Assembly (NCBI GenBank): GCA_001687465.1
Contig: LVLI01000263.1
Coordinates: forward strand, 62,001 to 126,000
Length of the DNA: 64,000 bases
Direction of reading: 5' to 3'
From: Halocafeteria seosinensis
Taxonomy: Eukaryota > Sar > Bigyra > Bicosoecida
The first letter of the stretch is position 1, and every line of letters starts with the position of its first letter. Below are positions 1-11,524 of the stretch, piece after piece. The translations under genes were made by a program, and so were the position numbers. Below the pieces are notes generated by a model, which was given only the letters and a program-made list of their open reading frames with translations, had not been told where the DNA came from and made no database searches.

Positions 1-339
1 AGAGACCGAGAGGATAAAAACAATAGTACTTTTAGTAGTTCCTCTATTGCTACCTTGGTGGTAATAACGTTTGTGATGAGCCAGCAAATTTCCAGCCAAG
101 TTACTGGCCCAAGTAGCGCGTTTTCCGCATGGCAGGACTGTGGGGTTCAGAGACACTGTGTAAATACGAATAGGGTTTGTCCCCATTGTTGAGTGTTCAA
201 TAGGCGCATCATAAGCGTCGCATTGTGTTAGAACCATAGTCACTCGTGGTTTGCGCTGTTTCCATGTCTAAGAATATCCGGGAACGTAGACAACCCAAGT
301 AGCAGCGCTTAGACATTCCCAAGTTATACTGTAGTGACA

Positions 340-1001
340 ATGTCGTATCGTGCATTGAGTGCTTTACGGCGCTCTTCATCAGCACTTCGTTGTAGTGGTG
401 CTAGCCGGATACCTCAGAGAGGAGGAGGGGGGCATTCGTGGCCTCCTACAAAAGGACATATTGAGCCTCCAATACAGCGAACGCCGCTGCCGAGGAAAGA
501 TGTAAGCTGTAATATAAAAAAGTGCACGCAACCGCGTGCGTATGCATATGTTAGTGTGGCTTTTACATTGCTCCTGCAGTTATTAGAGGAAGATGAATTG
601 ATATGGAATGATGGAGTAGCTCCTGAAGTATGTCGGTTGCCCTTACTGAGAGGCTTTCATACTCTTGTTTTCACGTTATTTCTCGTTCGTGTTTTCCCTC
701 AGACTGCGCTGGATTTCGATGCCCCTCACGTCAGTAAATGGGAAGGATTAGCATGGTGGTTGGGGAGTTTCCTCTTTGTCTATCTCAACTACAAATTTAT
801 TTCGTCTTTCGATATTGCTAGCATGAAGAAAACTGTAAGTCGCTTTTTGTTGAGTGTCGTAGGTTCACGATGGAAACGCTTCAACATGGTAACTGTATCC
901 AGGCACCGAGAGAAGTACCCGAAAGTACGCGAGTAGCTGAGGGCTTGTACGAGGACGAAAATTACGCCAAAGGACCTGAGCTACTGAAGAGAGCAGAATA
1001 A
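340..1001 (+). CDS. NDUFB8: Mitochondrial complex I subunit NDUFB8 (plant ASHI type)
   Basis: Accessory subunit of the membrane arm of NADH:ubiquinone oxidoreductase in the mitochondrial inner membrane. Four exons (340-501, 580-627, 703-834, 903-1001) give 146 residues. The introns happen to keep the frame open, so an unspliced reading looks like a 200-residue protein. Seen: an Arg/Ser-rich N-terminus with no acidic residues (MSYRALSALRRSSSALR), typical of a mitochondrial presequence; the family block DELIWNDGVAPE; then a segment with KWEGLAWWLG followed by one hydrophobic helix; and a charged tail ending KRAE. The order DEL-W-x2-G...PE then K[YW]E-LAW-x-G is that of plant NDUFB8. Splicing removes two spurious hydrophobic stretches and restores the contiguous family pattern, which supports the model. 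It converges on the next gene, whose stop lies 36 bases away. Confidence 0.85.
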
Positions 1002-1037
1002 TAGCGAACTAAGGTTCCTCACTCTCTCTTGAAAATT

Positions 1038-2935
1038 CTACCAAACATTCCCAATGATAGTATCGGGTGGCGCACTATCTTCGCCTAATCTCTCGCTCAG
1101 TTGTATATATGCGGCTGCCCGTTTGAGCGATTCTTCCTTGCTGAGCTGGAACACTTGGAACAAATTCTCGACAGCTAGCTCCCATTCATTTTGGGTTTTC
1201 TTCTGCCTTAGTTGGTCGAAATACTTCCCGAGTATTATTGCATGTTCCATGCCTAGCTGCATTTACAACACAGTTAGAGGTATTACCTGTTAATAAGAAA
1301 TCACACTGACACATTACCTTTTCAAAGCATGCTTGCGTACGCATAATGGCAGGTAGTCTCTTATCGACGGGGAAGGAGCTAAAGGGGTCATATGGTTGCA
1401 TGTTTAACATAGCAATATCGCCTTCTACTCGACAATTGAAGATGGACGATGCTGATGATGACAGAATAGAGTTCGGGAACTTCTCTGTTAATCCTGTGGC
1501 TGTCACCTTGCGGAGGTCCTCCTTGGTAGTCTGGTGTAACGAAGGAATTTTCTTCCGTAGATTGTCTAGATCTGTGGGTGCATAGAAGAGGGTTCAGGCT
1601 GTCGAGAGTGCCGTATAAGTTGGCTATACAGCTAAGAGAAAACTCACCGTTGATATTTGTCCAATTGATCTTGTTCCTAATGTAGGATGCCGTCTTATCA
1701 ACGTCTAAATCGACGAACACGTACTCCATGTATTCATCTCTCTCTACACTGCCATAAATGCTTTCCCTGGCGTTCTTTATAATAATATCTTCCAAATACT
1801 CTTTTCTCAATAGATCGCTACTTGGAACTGCTTTGCTCCCCCGTCCCCATGTTGTGGCCAGCGTTTCCCACTGATCCCCAGCACCAATAGATGGTGTCAG
1901 AGTTAGTGTGACATCTGAACCATCGGTAAAGTGTCTTCGAAACTCCTCTGCTATTTCTTCTCTTACCATCGCTGTAACAATGTTTACCTCTGTATTCCAT
2001 GAGCCAGCTGCCGGCAATGTCATACCAGGACTGTGGGGTGTATCCTTGCAGCAGTTTGCAATGAGCACAGCCAAAGCCCCAGCTTCTTCCATTCGGTTGA
2101 CTTTTTCGATCATTGGACAACTACCTCGAGTAACCAGCACTATGTTTCCAGTAATTTTGCGCTTTTCATTGTCTGTAAGGTTTTGACATCCTAAAGGAGC
2201 AATCGGCTCTATCAAGTTCCCCTCAACACGACTCAACAGCCCGCTAAATTCAGCGACAGCACCTTCCGCAACGATGCTAGGCCCTGTATCTCCCATTTTG
2301 CTAACAGTTGCATTGACGACTAGAGATGTCAATGGTTCAGCTGACCAGTTGTGCAAATTTCGAGAGCCGTTTTTGTCCATAAAATGAGTACATTGTTCAC
2401 GGGCTGGGACGAGTGAAAACAAGTTGGTCACGTTGTCGGCCACGGCACCACGGACATACTGGGAATCGTTTTGTTTAATCATGATAACAGGGATATCGAT
2501 AGATAGAACGTTGTCTTCTGGAGCCGCAGGCATCCTCATTAGCCCACCTTGGTTATTCAATATTACAAGCCCTCTGGCGCCACTCTTGACAGCAGCGCTC
2601 GCTTTGGTAAAGAAGGAGCAATTGCCTCTTTCGGCTATGATGAACCTTCCGTCATAAGCACTGTCTTCCCTTGGTTCACATAGAGAAATTGGATCGGCAA
2701 TTACTGCTTGTCTGACGTCGCAGGGAATAAGACTACCAAAGTATGCTCGGAAGAATTCTAAGCTTCGCGGGAAACCACGGATGCGCACATAACCATATGG
2801 CTGATCCCTCGTTTCTTTACTGCTGAACCTACCAACGGGTAGAGCGGTGTCACTGTTCTCGGCGGCACATCCTTCTATGCTACTGACAACGAATATTACA
2901 GCTATTGCTGCTAGATGAGCCAACAAACAGGTCAT
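1038..2935 (-). CDS. Secreted or luminal protein with two protease-associated (PA) domains
   Basis: Three exons on the reverse strand (2935-1648, 1571-1318, 1256-1038) encode 586 residues. The start at 2935 is chosen because it places a clean signal peptide (MTCLLAHLAAIAVIFVVSS) at the N-terminus; an in-frame ATG at 2980 would add 15 residues. Two PA-like repeats are visible. The first contains AERGNCSFFTKASAAVKSGA followed by an ILNN strand; the second contains VTRGSCPMIEKV and AGALAVLIANC. PA domains are lid or substrate-binding modules of secreted proteases and vacuolar sorting receptors. No protease catalytic motif and no transmembrane helix were seen. The C-terminal 200 residues (after the Gly/Trp-rich TTWGRG block) are charged, probably helical, and not recognised. 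Role unknown; probably the secretory pathway or cell surface. Confidence 0.72.
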
Positions 2936-3244
2936 TGTCGCTGTACAGTGGTGCGCTGGACACTCCGACCTTGGTCTCAACTACTTCGCTCGTTGATACA
3001 CCAATCCACTAAACGATAATTCTTCCCACAGCTATGAGCTGTATAATGGTGTGCATATATTTTTCAAGTCATTGTGGATGTTTGCGCATAGCAACGAGTC
3101 ACAAGTTGTACTTGAAGTTTCGTCCCGGGGCGGGGTACAGTTTACACACCACAACTTGTCCACAAGATAAAACATTTGATTTCATTTTATGCGTGCATGT
3201 AGGACTCATCTCGCTACCTCAGAAGAAGCGCTTAGCATGTAAGA

Positions 3245-6200
3245 ATGGAAAAGCACACTGAACTTCCAGCCATTGGAACTGGCTCGAATGTAGTAGGCAG
3301 CAGAAAAGCTGGAATCAACAAGAAGCAGGTTAAACCGAAAAAGACCAAGTCAGGTATGCTATAGAAGAAACCTCCATGAATATTTTGATGACTGCTATAC
3401 GCTAATATATCCTTGCAGGCACCCTTAGCACGAAGAAGTTTCCCTTAGTTACCATACCGCATGGCACATTAGTAGTGGCAGACAGTAAGTGGACTGCGAT
3501 TGTCTGGAAACGTGAGTACACGTCAGAGCTCATTGTACTATTCACAACTACAGCGGAGAACGAGGGAAACAAGTACCACGGATCTTTGCATCTGCAAAAC
3601 GTGTTGAAGTCCAGTTCAATCTTTGTCAAGTTACATCCTTCAAAGCGACAAACTATTACACTGTCTAAAGAGGAATGCCTCCTGAGCCCCATGGCGAAGA
3701 CAAAAATAGCCGGTACGTCCATCCACAGGAAGCGTTCTTGGTTCTCTCTTGGGTAGTGATATGTACATTGGTATATGTAACAGTTACTCTTCTACGTGGC
3801 AAGGAGCATGACGCGTCAAATGGATTTATAACGATAAAAGTATGTGTGTCCAATATGAAGCTTGCCTTAACACCACGCACATGTGGATATCTTCTTCACA
3901 GGTTGCCATGCCAGATAATGGAAGCAATCAGATATCGGAATTCTATTGGAAAAGGGAGATTAGCTTGTCAGTAATGGAGGACTCAAGCTCCGCACCCGCA
4001 GAAGAGGGAGGCACACTTCCACTCCTACAGGGTGGTATCACGTTGACCAACGGTGAACAATTAGAAGGTTCACTTAACCAACCAAGCATCGGATCCGTTG
4101 TAGAAAGCGACGCGACATTTGTATCTCATGGGATAACCCAAGACGTACTGCCTTCAGAGGAAGAAGCTATTTCAGAGAATGCCGTGTACGAAGCCATAGG
4201 GAGGGCGGGAGGTGCGCCGTCGCATTTCTCCGTGAGTTTTGGACCATTGCTGGGTCATGGAATTGCAGGCAAAGTATATCAATGCTTTGATCACTATACG
4301 GGCGCTGTACTGGCGGTCAAAGTGCTTCCGATTTCATCTGAAACGGGTCTCAAGAAATGCATACGAGAACTAGAGGCTCTACAAAATTTGTCACATCCCA
4401 ATATCATTAGGTATATTGGGTGTGACTACACTAGAGCCAATGCAACGAATCCTATACCTGAGCTTAGAATTTTCACGTCTTTCGCCGCCGGTGGTTCGAT
4501 AGCACGTCTGGTGAAGTCATACGGTACTCTCAGCGAAAGCGTCGCAGTACAATATATGCGGCAGGTATTCGAAGGACTTCAGTACCTTCACAGTAATGGC
4601 TACGCACACAGAGACATCAAAGGGGCCAATATTTTGTTGTCTGAGACCAGCTCTATTCAAATTGCAGACTTCGGTTCTTGCAAGAAATTGGCAGTAAGTC
4701 CACGTGAAAGCCTTGCCCCAGAATCACCTTCCGGCCAAGGAACAATACATTGGATGGCACCCGAAGTCGTTGGTGGAACCGACGGTATTGTGAACTGGTG
4801 TGCAGCTGATATATGGAGTGCCGGGGCAACTCTGTTGGAATTGCTCTCTGGAAAGCCTCCTTGGAGCGATGCATCTTCGTCAGCCGCCGTGATGATAAAA
4901 ATTGCGAGTTCAACTCCCTTGAGTTCTTTACCTACAGAAGCGAAAGGGCACCTCAGTGCCCAATGCAAAGACTTTCTTGAGAAATGTTTCACACGCGATC
5001 AAAGTGTTAGACCCTCTGCGGCAGAGTTGCTCCAACATCCGTTCATGTTGCAACGGACGGTTGAAACTTCGATGAGCTTAGCTTATGTTTTACGCGACTT
5101 TTTCTACCAAGAAATCTGGCGTTTGAGGAAATTACGAGTGTTGGATGTACTATCTCTAGGATTTGAAGGACCCACACCGTCTGCGAGATCTTCCAGGAAC
5201 TTGTACGCTTCTGCCAGGGTTCAAGAGCAGGAACTACTCTGCGTCAACGACATCCGTCGTGTGACAATTGTTTGCCGAAAGCACCTGGAGTCAACAGCAG
5301 CTCTTCGAGACGATGTCATGTGGGCACTGCGAACGCTTTGGGGTCAATGGGGGAGTGCATCTGACCTTTTGCTCTGCCGAATGAGGAACAATGAGGAACT
5401 CGTCGGTCTCAATTCCTGTTCTAGTGAAGTTCACCAGAGTATCAGAGTCCCGCCGTTCTTAGAAGATGAGACTCAGAGATGGGAAAAAAGCATGCTCGAA
5501 ACTTTGGACGTAGAAGCCAGTAGGACTATTACCATTTGCGAGGAAGCAGCTAGAAGTTCCATTAGGGCCGAAGACGCGCAGAAGTCCCGTGCACTTATAG
5601 TGTCCGCTCTGGGAACCCTTAACAGCATATTTGGACATTCCTCGGCTCCAATTCCTGCTCCAATACGTCCGGCGCCTCAAACGGCATTAGTGGAAGAGGA
5701 CGGAGTTGAAGTAATGGAAGTAGGGTCCAACCAAAAGGCACTCTTGCAAACAGGAATCTTGCTCAAATGGCTAGCTACTGCCCGTTTTCGACTGCGACAG
5801 GAAAACGAATGTAGCGAGCAAATGCAGGTCACGAAGTATGACTCCGTGCTATGCACCTGGAGGCATGTTCATCAACTAGGGATATCCATTTCCAACTCGC
5901 TAGCTGCCCTGCAAACAATTCTATTGGTGTGCTCCTCATGCACCATGAACAAAGACGTATGGAGTCAGCAGGTACAGCCTTTGGACGAGGAACATCTGTC
6001 ACGGCTACTTTCGTATGTTAGTGTAGTGACAGTCTCCAGGGCTATCAGCGTGCACAACGCACTTTGTTTACTACACGAAGGCCGTTTCCTCGCTAACATG
6101 GAAGATCTTCTATATGATAATGATGACGGCATAGCTGAATTTCCCGATCCTAGGGGAGATTTTTCCTTGGGTTCCCAGAATCTATTTCAGGAAGATACGG

Positions 6201-6460
6201 CGGCTTATAATCAATTGATCGTCATGGCTCTGGCAGATTATACTCCTGAAAATGAACGAGAACTGCCACTGCAAGCGGGAGACCTCGTAGTTGTACGTCA
6301 TCAGGACGATAGCGGATGGTGGGAAGGCGAAACTGGTGGAGTGATTGGGTGGTTTCCATCAAACTATTGCGCTGTCCAGCATACGTTATTTCCCATCGAA
6401 GAAGAGTCCGTGTCTTCGCGGTCAGAGGTCGGAGAAGATTCCACCGAACAGTCCCATTGA
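3245..6460 (+). CDS. STE11/MAP3K-like serine/threonine kinase with C-terminal SH3 domain
   Basis: Four exons (3245-3353, 3419-3712, 3784-3839, 3902-6460) give 1005 residues; phases match across all three introns (65, 71 and 62 bases). The kinase domain spans about residues 262-530 and has all catalytic motifs: glycine loop GHGIAGKVY, AVK lysine near 293, HRDIKGANIL near 389, DFG near 409 and MAPE. HRDIKGAN and the motif spacing point to the STE11/MAP3K group. A long helical region without recognised domains follows, then an SH3 domain at about 923-978 (ALADY, ELPLQAGD, GWWEG, GWFPSNY). The N-terminal 150 residues match no family I know. If the second intron were not spliced, that part would end at a stop near 3757 and be a separate small gene. 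It probably acts in a cytoplasmic phosphorylation cascade, with SH3 recruiting a proline-rich partner. Confidence 0.8.
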
Positions 6461-7014
6461 AGGTGAAACATGTTCAAGGCTTCTGCCGTTTGTTGCATTG
6501 CTCATGATACCCCGCACACACTAAGCAGCAGACAAAAGCATGACCCATCAAGCCGCATATCCATCGCATCACGATGACTGGAAACGCTGTTGTCTTCTGC
6601 TGTAGCGTAGCAGCAAAGAACGTCTTACAATTGTACTTAATGGTTGCAGTGTAGTTCAAATTTCTTTTGTGTGTGCGAGTACCTGCATGTTAAATTCACT
6701 GCAAAGCATGCCGCTTGCATTTCGTCGGTCCGAATACAGCGGGAGTTCCGAAGCGTCCGATCACTGATAGATTAGCTCTTGAGCACACGCTCTACGGAAT
6801 ATTCAGCAAGATTGGCACTCAAAACATTGAACTATCTATTCCCTAGTGCTTACACCTTCTAGCTGTGTATAGTTTTTATCGATAAATTATCGACAATTGT
6901 ACAACAGTCTGTGAACATGGTTTGAGGCTCGCGTTGTAGAAGCACAAGTAGCCCCTGATTGTTTGTTGATCAAATCCCTAGAAAGAAGCTTTAGTTACTG
7001 TATTTTCGTCGACT
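6461..7014. other. Intergenic spacer between kinase and 7.0-kb gene
   Basis: No supported gene. It should hold the kinase 3' untranslated region and the promoter of the gene at 7015. One exact AT-rich palindrome, TCGATAA-A-TTATCGA, lies at 6879-6893. Confidence 0.5.
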
Positions 7015-7563
7015 ATGGATACGAAACAAGGACAGGCATTCGATGTATCGTATAGGTGGGCGAGGTTGATGCCCTTCCCAAGAGACCCACCCAAAGTTGT
7101 CGCACCGACTAAAGATCCATCCTCTTCACTATGGATTCCTCTAGCACTTGGACTAGGAGCTTTGGGATTAGCATCCCTATATACTATAGCGAAAGGCTCT
7201 GAGGATGAATCGCCTGAACAAACGAAGGAGGAACCCTTGCACACGGAAGAGCATCGGACGGGCCAAGAGCAAGATGAGCGGCATACCAGTGGTGTTGACA
7301 AGGTAGACACATATCGCGAGGATGATGCTAACTCGGAAAGCTCAAGGGATTCCCCCGCGCCACCTCCAGAGACTTCATCTTCGTCCACCGAGTATGCTCG
7401 GAGTGAACAATGGACGCACAGACGTCTGCCGACTACGTACGAAGGCGACCAGGCGACGGGAATACACCGGAAAACGGAATCCAGGCAGACACAGGTTGTG
7501 GAGGAAAGGATACGACATCGACGGGAATATAGAAAAGGTTCTCCGCCCGATGAAGAAAAGTGA
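7015..7563 (+). CDS. Single-pass membrane protein with charged disordered tail
   Basis: Single-exon reading frame of 182 residues. A short Pro-rich N-terminus is followed by one hydrophobic helix at about residues 39-59 (LWIPLALGLGALGLASLYTI) and then by about 120 residues rich in Glu, Asp, Ser, Thr and Arg with almost no hydrophobic residues, hence probably disordered. There is no classical signal peptide because the helix starts near residue 39. A tail- or signal-anchored protein with a cytosolic or luminal acidic region is likely. No family is recognised. The ATG follows an AT-rich spacer and no splice signals are needed. Amino-acid bias and an unbroken frame are the only support for coding. 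Confidence 0.5.
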   Translation: MDTKQGQAFDVSYRWARLMPFPRDPPKVVAPTKDPSSSLWIPLALGLGALGLASLYTIAKGSEDESPEQTKEEPLHTEEHRTGQEQDERHTSGVDKVDTYREDDANSESSRDSPAPPPETSSSSTEYARSEQWTHRRLPTTYEGDQATGIHRKTESRQTQVVEERIRHRREYRKGSPPDEEK

Positions 7564-7812
7564 TAAATCTTATGGACCGGCAGAACTCCTTGTATCTAGA
7601 GTGGTCTCTACACGCACGACATGTATCGTGGACGAGAACTGCATGTTTGGAAGTGATCGATGCCAGTAATATACCCTCTAGTGTTTATTTTACGCCTTCA
7701 TGTTAACATACGAACGTAATGACTCATGCATTATATGGTCGCACCGTGTACGGTCGGCTCATAGTAGAGCCTCATCCAGTGCAAGCAGACTCTTGTCTTC
7801 ACAGACTGGTAA

Positions 7813-7874
7813 GTGAGACAGTCTCACTGAGACTACGCAGTCTCATGGAGGAAATGGAGTTGTTGTTAACTCCA
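7813..7874 (+). repeat. Three consecutive perfect hairpins in the MLH1 leader
   Basis: Three inverted repeats with 7-base perfect arms lie in 62 bases: GTGAGAC/GTCTCAC (7813-7827, 1-base centre), TGAGACT/AGTCTCA (7828-7845, 4-base loop) and TGGAGTT/AACTCCA (7855-7874, 6-base loop). The first two share the GAGAC core, giving four copies in alternating orientation. They lie 79-140 bases upstream of the chosen MLH1 ATG, so they could be protein-binding sites in DNA or structure in the 5' untranslated region. Function unknown. Confidence 0.6.
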
Positions 7875-7952
7875 ACTGAACAGAGCTATTCCTCGTTCTC
7901 TTGTCCGCAGCAAGAACCACTATGCACTAGTTCACGAGTAGTGATTGAAATA

Positions 7953-10536
7953 ATGTCGAGCAATGAGGAATCGACTTCGGGTGCTGCCAGCAGTGGAGCA
8001 ACAGTGACGGACACCAGCCAGGGCGAGCCTCGTAGGCGTATACAGAAGTTGGACACTGAAGTCATTAATCGCATAGCGGCAGGCGAAGTTGTTCATCGCC
8101 CATCGTCGGCTTTGAAGGAATTGATCGAGAACAGCATCGACGCAGGGGCTACCAAAATTCAAATTTCTGTCAAGTCGGGTGGTTTAAAGTCGATTCAAAT
8201 CCAAGACAATGGGTGTGGAATACACGTAAGCTGAACGTATCAAAAGATACAGGTATTACAGTTGATAAAGTTCCTGAACTATCTTGCAGAAGGATGATAT
8301 GCCAATACTCTGTAATCGTCACACAACGAGCAAACTCGAGTCGCTGGATGACTTCCGCACACTTGGGACTTACGGATTCAGAGGCGAAGCACTGGCGAGC
8401 ATTTCGTACGTTGCGAGACTCACTGTGCTCACAATGACTGCAGATTCTGTTTGCGCATACAAGTAAGTGGGTTTGGAGACGTTTATTCCTCGAGAAGTCT
8501 AGCGAGCACCAGCTGCATACCACAGGGCATTCTACTCCAAAGGCGAGATGGTGAACAACCTTGGACAGCCAGCGCACCAGCCTTCTCCATGTGCAGGTGT
8601 TCCGGGAACTCAAATAACTGTACGTTGAGTTTGTTTCCAATTAGAATAGAAGAGGTAGTAGACTCTCTTGAACGACGCAGATCGAAGATCTTTTTTACAA
8701 TCTACCTGCACGACGGCAATCACTGAGGTTTGGAGAGGAGTACCGGAGAATTATGGAGCAAATAGCTGAACATGCAGTGCATTACGCTGACAAAGGAGTG
8801 GAGTTCGTTTTGCGGAAAAGCGGGAACACAACTCCTGATATTCAAACTGGATCGGCAGATGATACGAAGAAGGTGGTCCGCAGCATCTACGGAAGTACAC
8901 TCGCTAATGAGTTGATGCGCTTGCAATGCACCCCTGAGATTATGGAGGACGACGAAAAGCATTCATTTTCTGTTAACGGATGGGTCTCTCATGCCAACTA
9001 TCATTTGTCCAAGGAAAAGTTCATCCTGTTTGCAAATAACCGTCGCATAGAGTGGAACACTCTAAAGAAGGTATGCTTACTTCCGTTAAGGCAGTAAGCC
9101 TTTTTCACAGTCGTCGCAATAACTCTTGTGTGCAGGCGATAGACGATGTTTATCAAGGAATTTTACCAAAGCATAGGCATCCGTTTGTGTATCTAGCGCT
9201 CGAGATCCCTCCTTCTCATATTGACGTCAATGTGCACCCAACAAAGCAAGAAGTAAGCGACAACGTCATTCAGTTTCACCCTACCTTGCGTTGTGTTGAA
9301 TAATAAAGTCCCTTCCACAGGTAGAAATTCTCCACGGTGACACCTTAATTGAACGCATTGTCGATCAGTTAAAAGATTCCTTGGAAGGAGCGAATTCCAG
9401 TAGGGTGTTTGAAGCTCAAACGTTTCTTCCGACGTATCTTGGTGGGGACGATGACAGGTCCGCGGGTCAGCAGACCGGCTCGACTCCAGTACCAAAAAGC
9501 AGTAATGGCCAGGTTTTGCAGCCTGCCGCTCATAAAAAAAACAGAATGGACTCGCGCGATACAAAAGTTGATGGTTACATGCCCTCAGGCCACAGGCCTG
9601 AACAAACGGATCGACCTACTTCGGACACAGAAGCAAGTAGCAGCGCTGGTCCGTCCTCTAGTTACTATGCCGCGGCGGCGTCGCGAGTTGCTCGGCAACC
9701 TATGACCCCGGTTTACCTTTCATCAATTCAAGAACTACTTCAAGAAATTGCGAATATGAGTGATTCTTCCCTTTTAGAGATCATCCGCAGCTACGTCTTC
9801 GTCGGAATGGTTGACCGTTGCAGATCGTTGATTCAAGTCGACACGAAGTTACTCCTTGTTGATCATCGCAACCTCGCCATTGAATTCTTTTACCAGCAAG
9901 CTATTCGCTTTTTCAATAACTTCAAAAGAATAAGTATTAGTCCACGGGTGCCTATTCAAAGAATTGTTCGGCTAGCTCTCGAGGATAAGAGTATTGTCGA
10001 AGATGCGCCCTCGGATACGAGCACTTTGAAGAAGGAAGTAGACGAAGCCACAGAATTCTTGGGTGCGCAAGCGGAAATGCTTGAAGAGTACTTCTCAATA
10101 TCTATAGAAGCGGATTCAGAAAACGGTGGACAGTTATGTCTTTCAAGTATTCCTTGCTTATTGGATGAATATGTTCCATCGTATAAACAATTACCGATGT
10201 TTGTTGCAAGGCTGATATGGAACGTAAATTGGAAGGAAGAAAAACCCTGCTTCCGTGGAATCGCGAGAGCTTTGGGCGAGTTCTACGGCGATGCATTACC
10301 TCTCACAGATGAAGGAAGTAGCGAAAGCGAAAACGGCTTCCTAGAGTAAGTTCTCCCCCAAGACATAGCTTCGCTGGTTTCCGAATTATATCGTCTTTGA
10401 TATCTCTGTCACCAGGAACTTGCTCTGGCCGGCCTTTCGGTACGCATTAACGCCTACAAGCACTCTGAAGAGTGATGAAACTATTTACCAGGTGGCCAGT
10501 ACTCAACAACTATACAAAATCTTTGAACGGTGTTGA
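7953..10536 (+). CDS. MLH1: DNA mismatch repair protein MLH1
   Basis: MutL homologue that pairs with PMS1/PMS2-type partners after MutS recognises a mismatch; nuclear. Seven exons (7953-8225, 8290-8462, 8526-8619, 8681-9070, 9136-9252, 9321-10345, 10416-10536) give 730 residues, close to the usual 730-770. The N-terminal GHKL ATPase motifs are intact: [11 protein letters not shown] near residue 55, [17 protein letters not shown], and GTQI followed by [11 protein letters not shown]. The transducer block ends with [11 protein letters not shown] Ser/Pro-rich linker leads to the C-terminal dimerisation domain, and the protein ends KIFERC, the conserved MLH1 C-terminal tail. An upstream in-frame ATG at 7719 would add 78 unrelated residues, so 7953 is preferred because it begins a short acidic/Ser tail before the conserved RIQKLD start. 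The stop lies 19 bases from the end of convergent TRAPPC2. Confidence 0.96.
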
Positions 10537-10555
10537 TCATGAAGCACTTCAACAA

Positions 10556-11187
10556 TTAGGTGTGATTTATCTGCACACCTAAATGCTTCTTTATCAACGC
10601 CCGAACTCGCTTATCAAAGTTTTTGCACCAAATTTTTGTACCGGGTTCGTATAGCGGGTTTTGTAGCACCTGTATGAAGGCATCTACCAATATTGTACTA
10701 CAGGCAACTGAACATGAATGTCATGCAGCATCGACTAGTCTCACCTTCAAGTATAGCTCATGGACTTCTTTGCACAATTCATGTATTCGCTCCTCTGATA
10801 TTCCTTTGTGAGCGATCATAATCCGCGTTTTGGGAGTAATATATGCCGTTACTTGATTGTCATGGAACCTATCCACTGTCCTCAAGTACCTGTACGGTTC
10901 TTCATCCTCTTCTGGGTAAGCAAGATATGACGTTGATCCCGGTAAGACCCTTACGCGTTCGAACTGGTCCATTGCCGTTCGTCCACTACATCTAGGGCGG
11001 CATGTATGAGGAACTCTCCCGATTGTAGTAAATTCTGTCAGATACATCACAACCAAGGTTATGGTGTGTGGGGAGACAGAAGATACACGAGGCAAGGACG
11101 TACAGCAAAGTTGTCTTCCCCCGTTCCTTTGAATGACATGCATTCGTACACAGGATTATCCCCATGAATGATAGCGAACGAGGCCAT
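10556..11187 (-). CDS. TRAPPC2: TRAPP complex subunit 2 (sedlin/Trs20)
   Basis: Core subunit of the TRAPP tethering complexes acting on ER-Golgi vesicles. Four reverse-strand exons (11187-11104, 11034-10955, 10889-10745, 10669-10556) give 140 residues, the same length as animal sedlin. Seen: the longin-type N-terminus FAIIHGDNPVYE, the block IHAALDVVDE, TVDRFHDNQVTAYIT, the helix CKEVHELYLK, and the family C-terminus NPLYEPGTKI...FDKRVRALIKKHL. The introns of 69, 65 and 75 bases all begin GT and end CAG. Without splicing the reading frame would lose both ends of the fold, so the exon model is well supported. It has a head-to-head-free promoter of about 340 bases upstream. Confidence 0.94.
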
Positions 11188-11524
11188 TTTCCCTCGCCTT
11201 GCCTATTCACATCTCACGCTATCGTACGTCAAAGATTTCGAATCAAACCAATCAACAACTAATAAAGTCTATTAAATAGACCACGCAGTCCTTCGTTGCG
11301 GTCTACGGCTAGGGCTGCCAGGGCAGCACCGTTTACCGCACTAACTATATCTAACCAAACGTACGGACGAATGTCATCACAGGGGTTAAGGTTGCGTCAG
11401 TGGTCAACGGAGAACCAAGCCTTATATGGAATACACAAGGGAATAACCCAACGACGAAGAAAGTGGTATTTTCGTTTCTATCACAACCAACACTACAAAC
11501 CAAAATCCGATCCAAGTTGTACGA

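Noticed and set aside
1-339. Start of the window
   Set aside because: No gene, RNA or repeat could be supported; probably the NDUFB8 promoter and the end of an outside gene.
340-936. Unspliced 200-residue, three-helix membrane protein
   Set aside because: Removing three GT...AG introns restores the NDUFB8 family order, so two of the apparent helices are translated introns.
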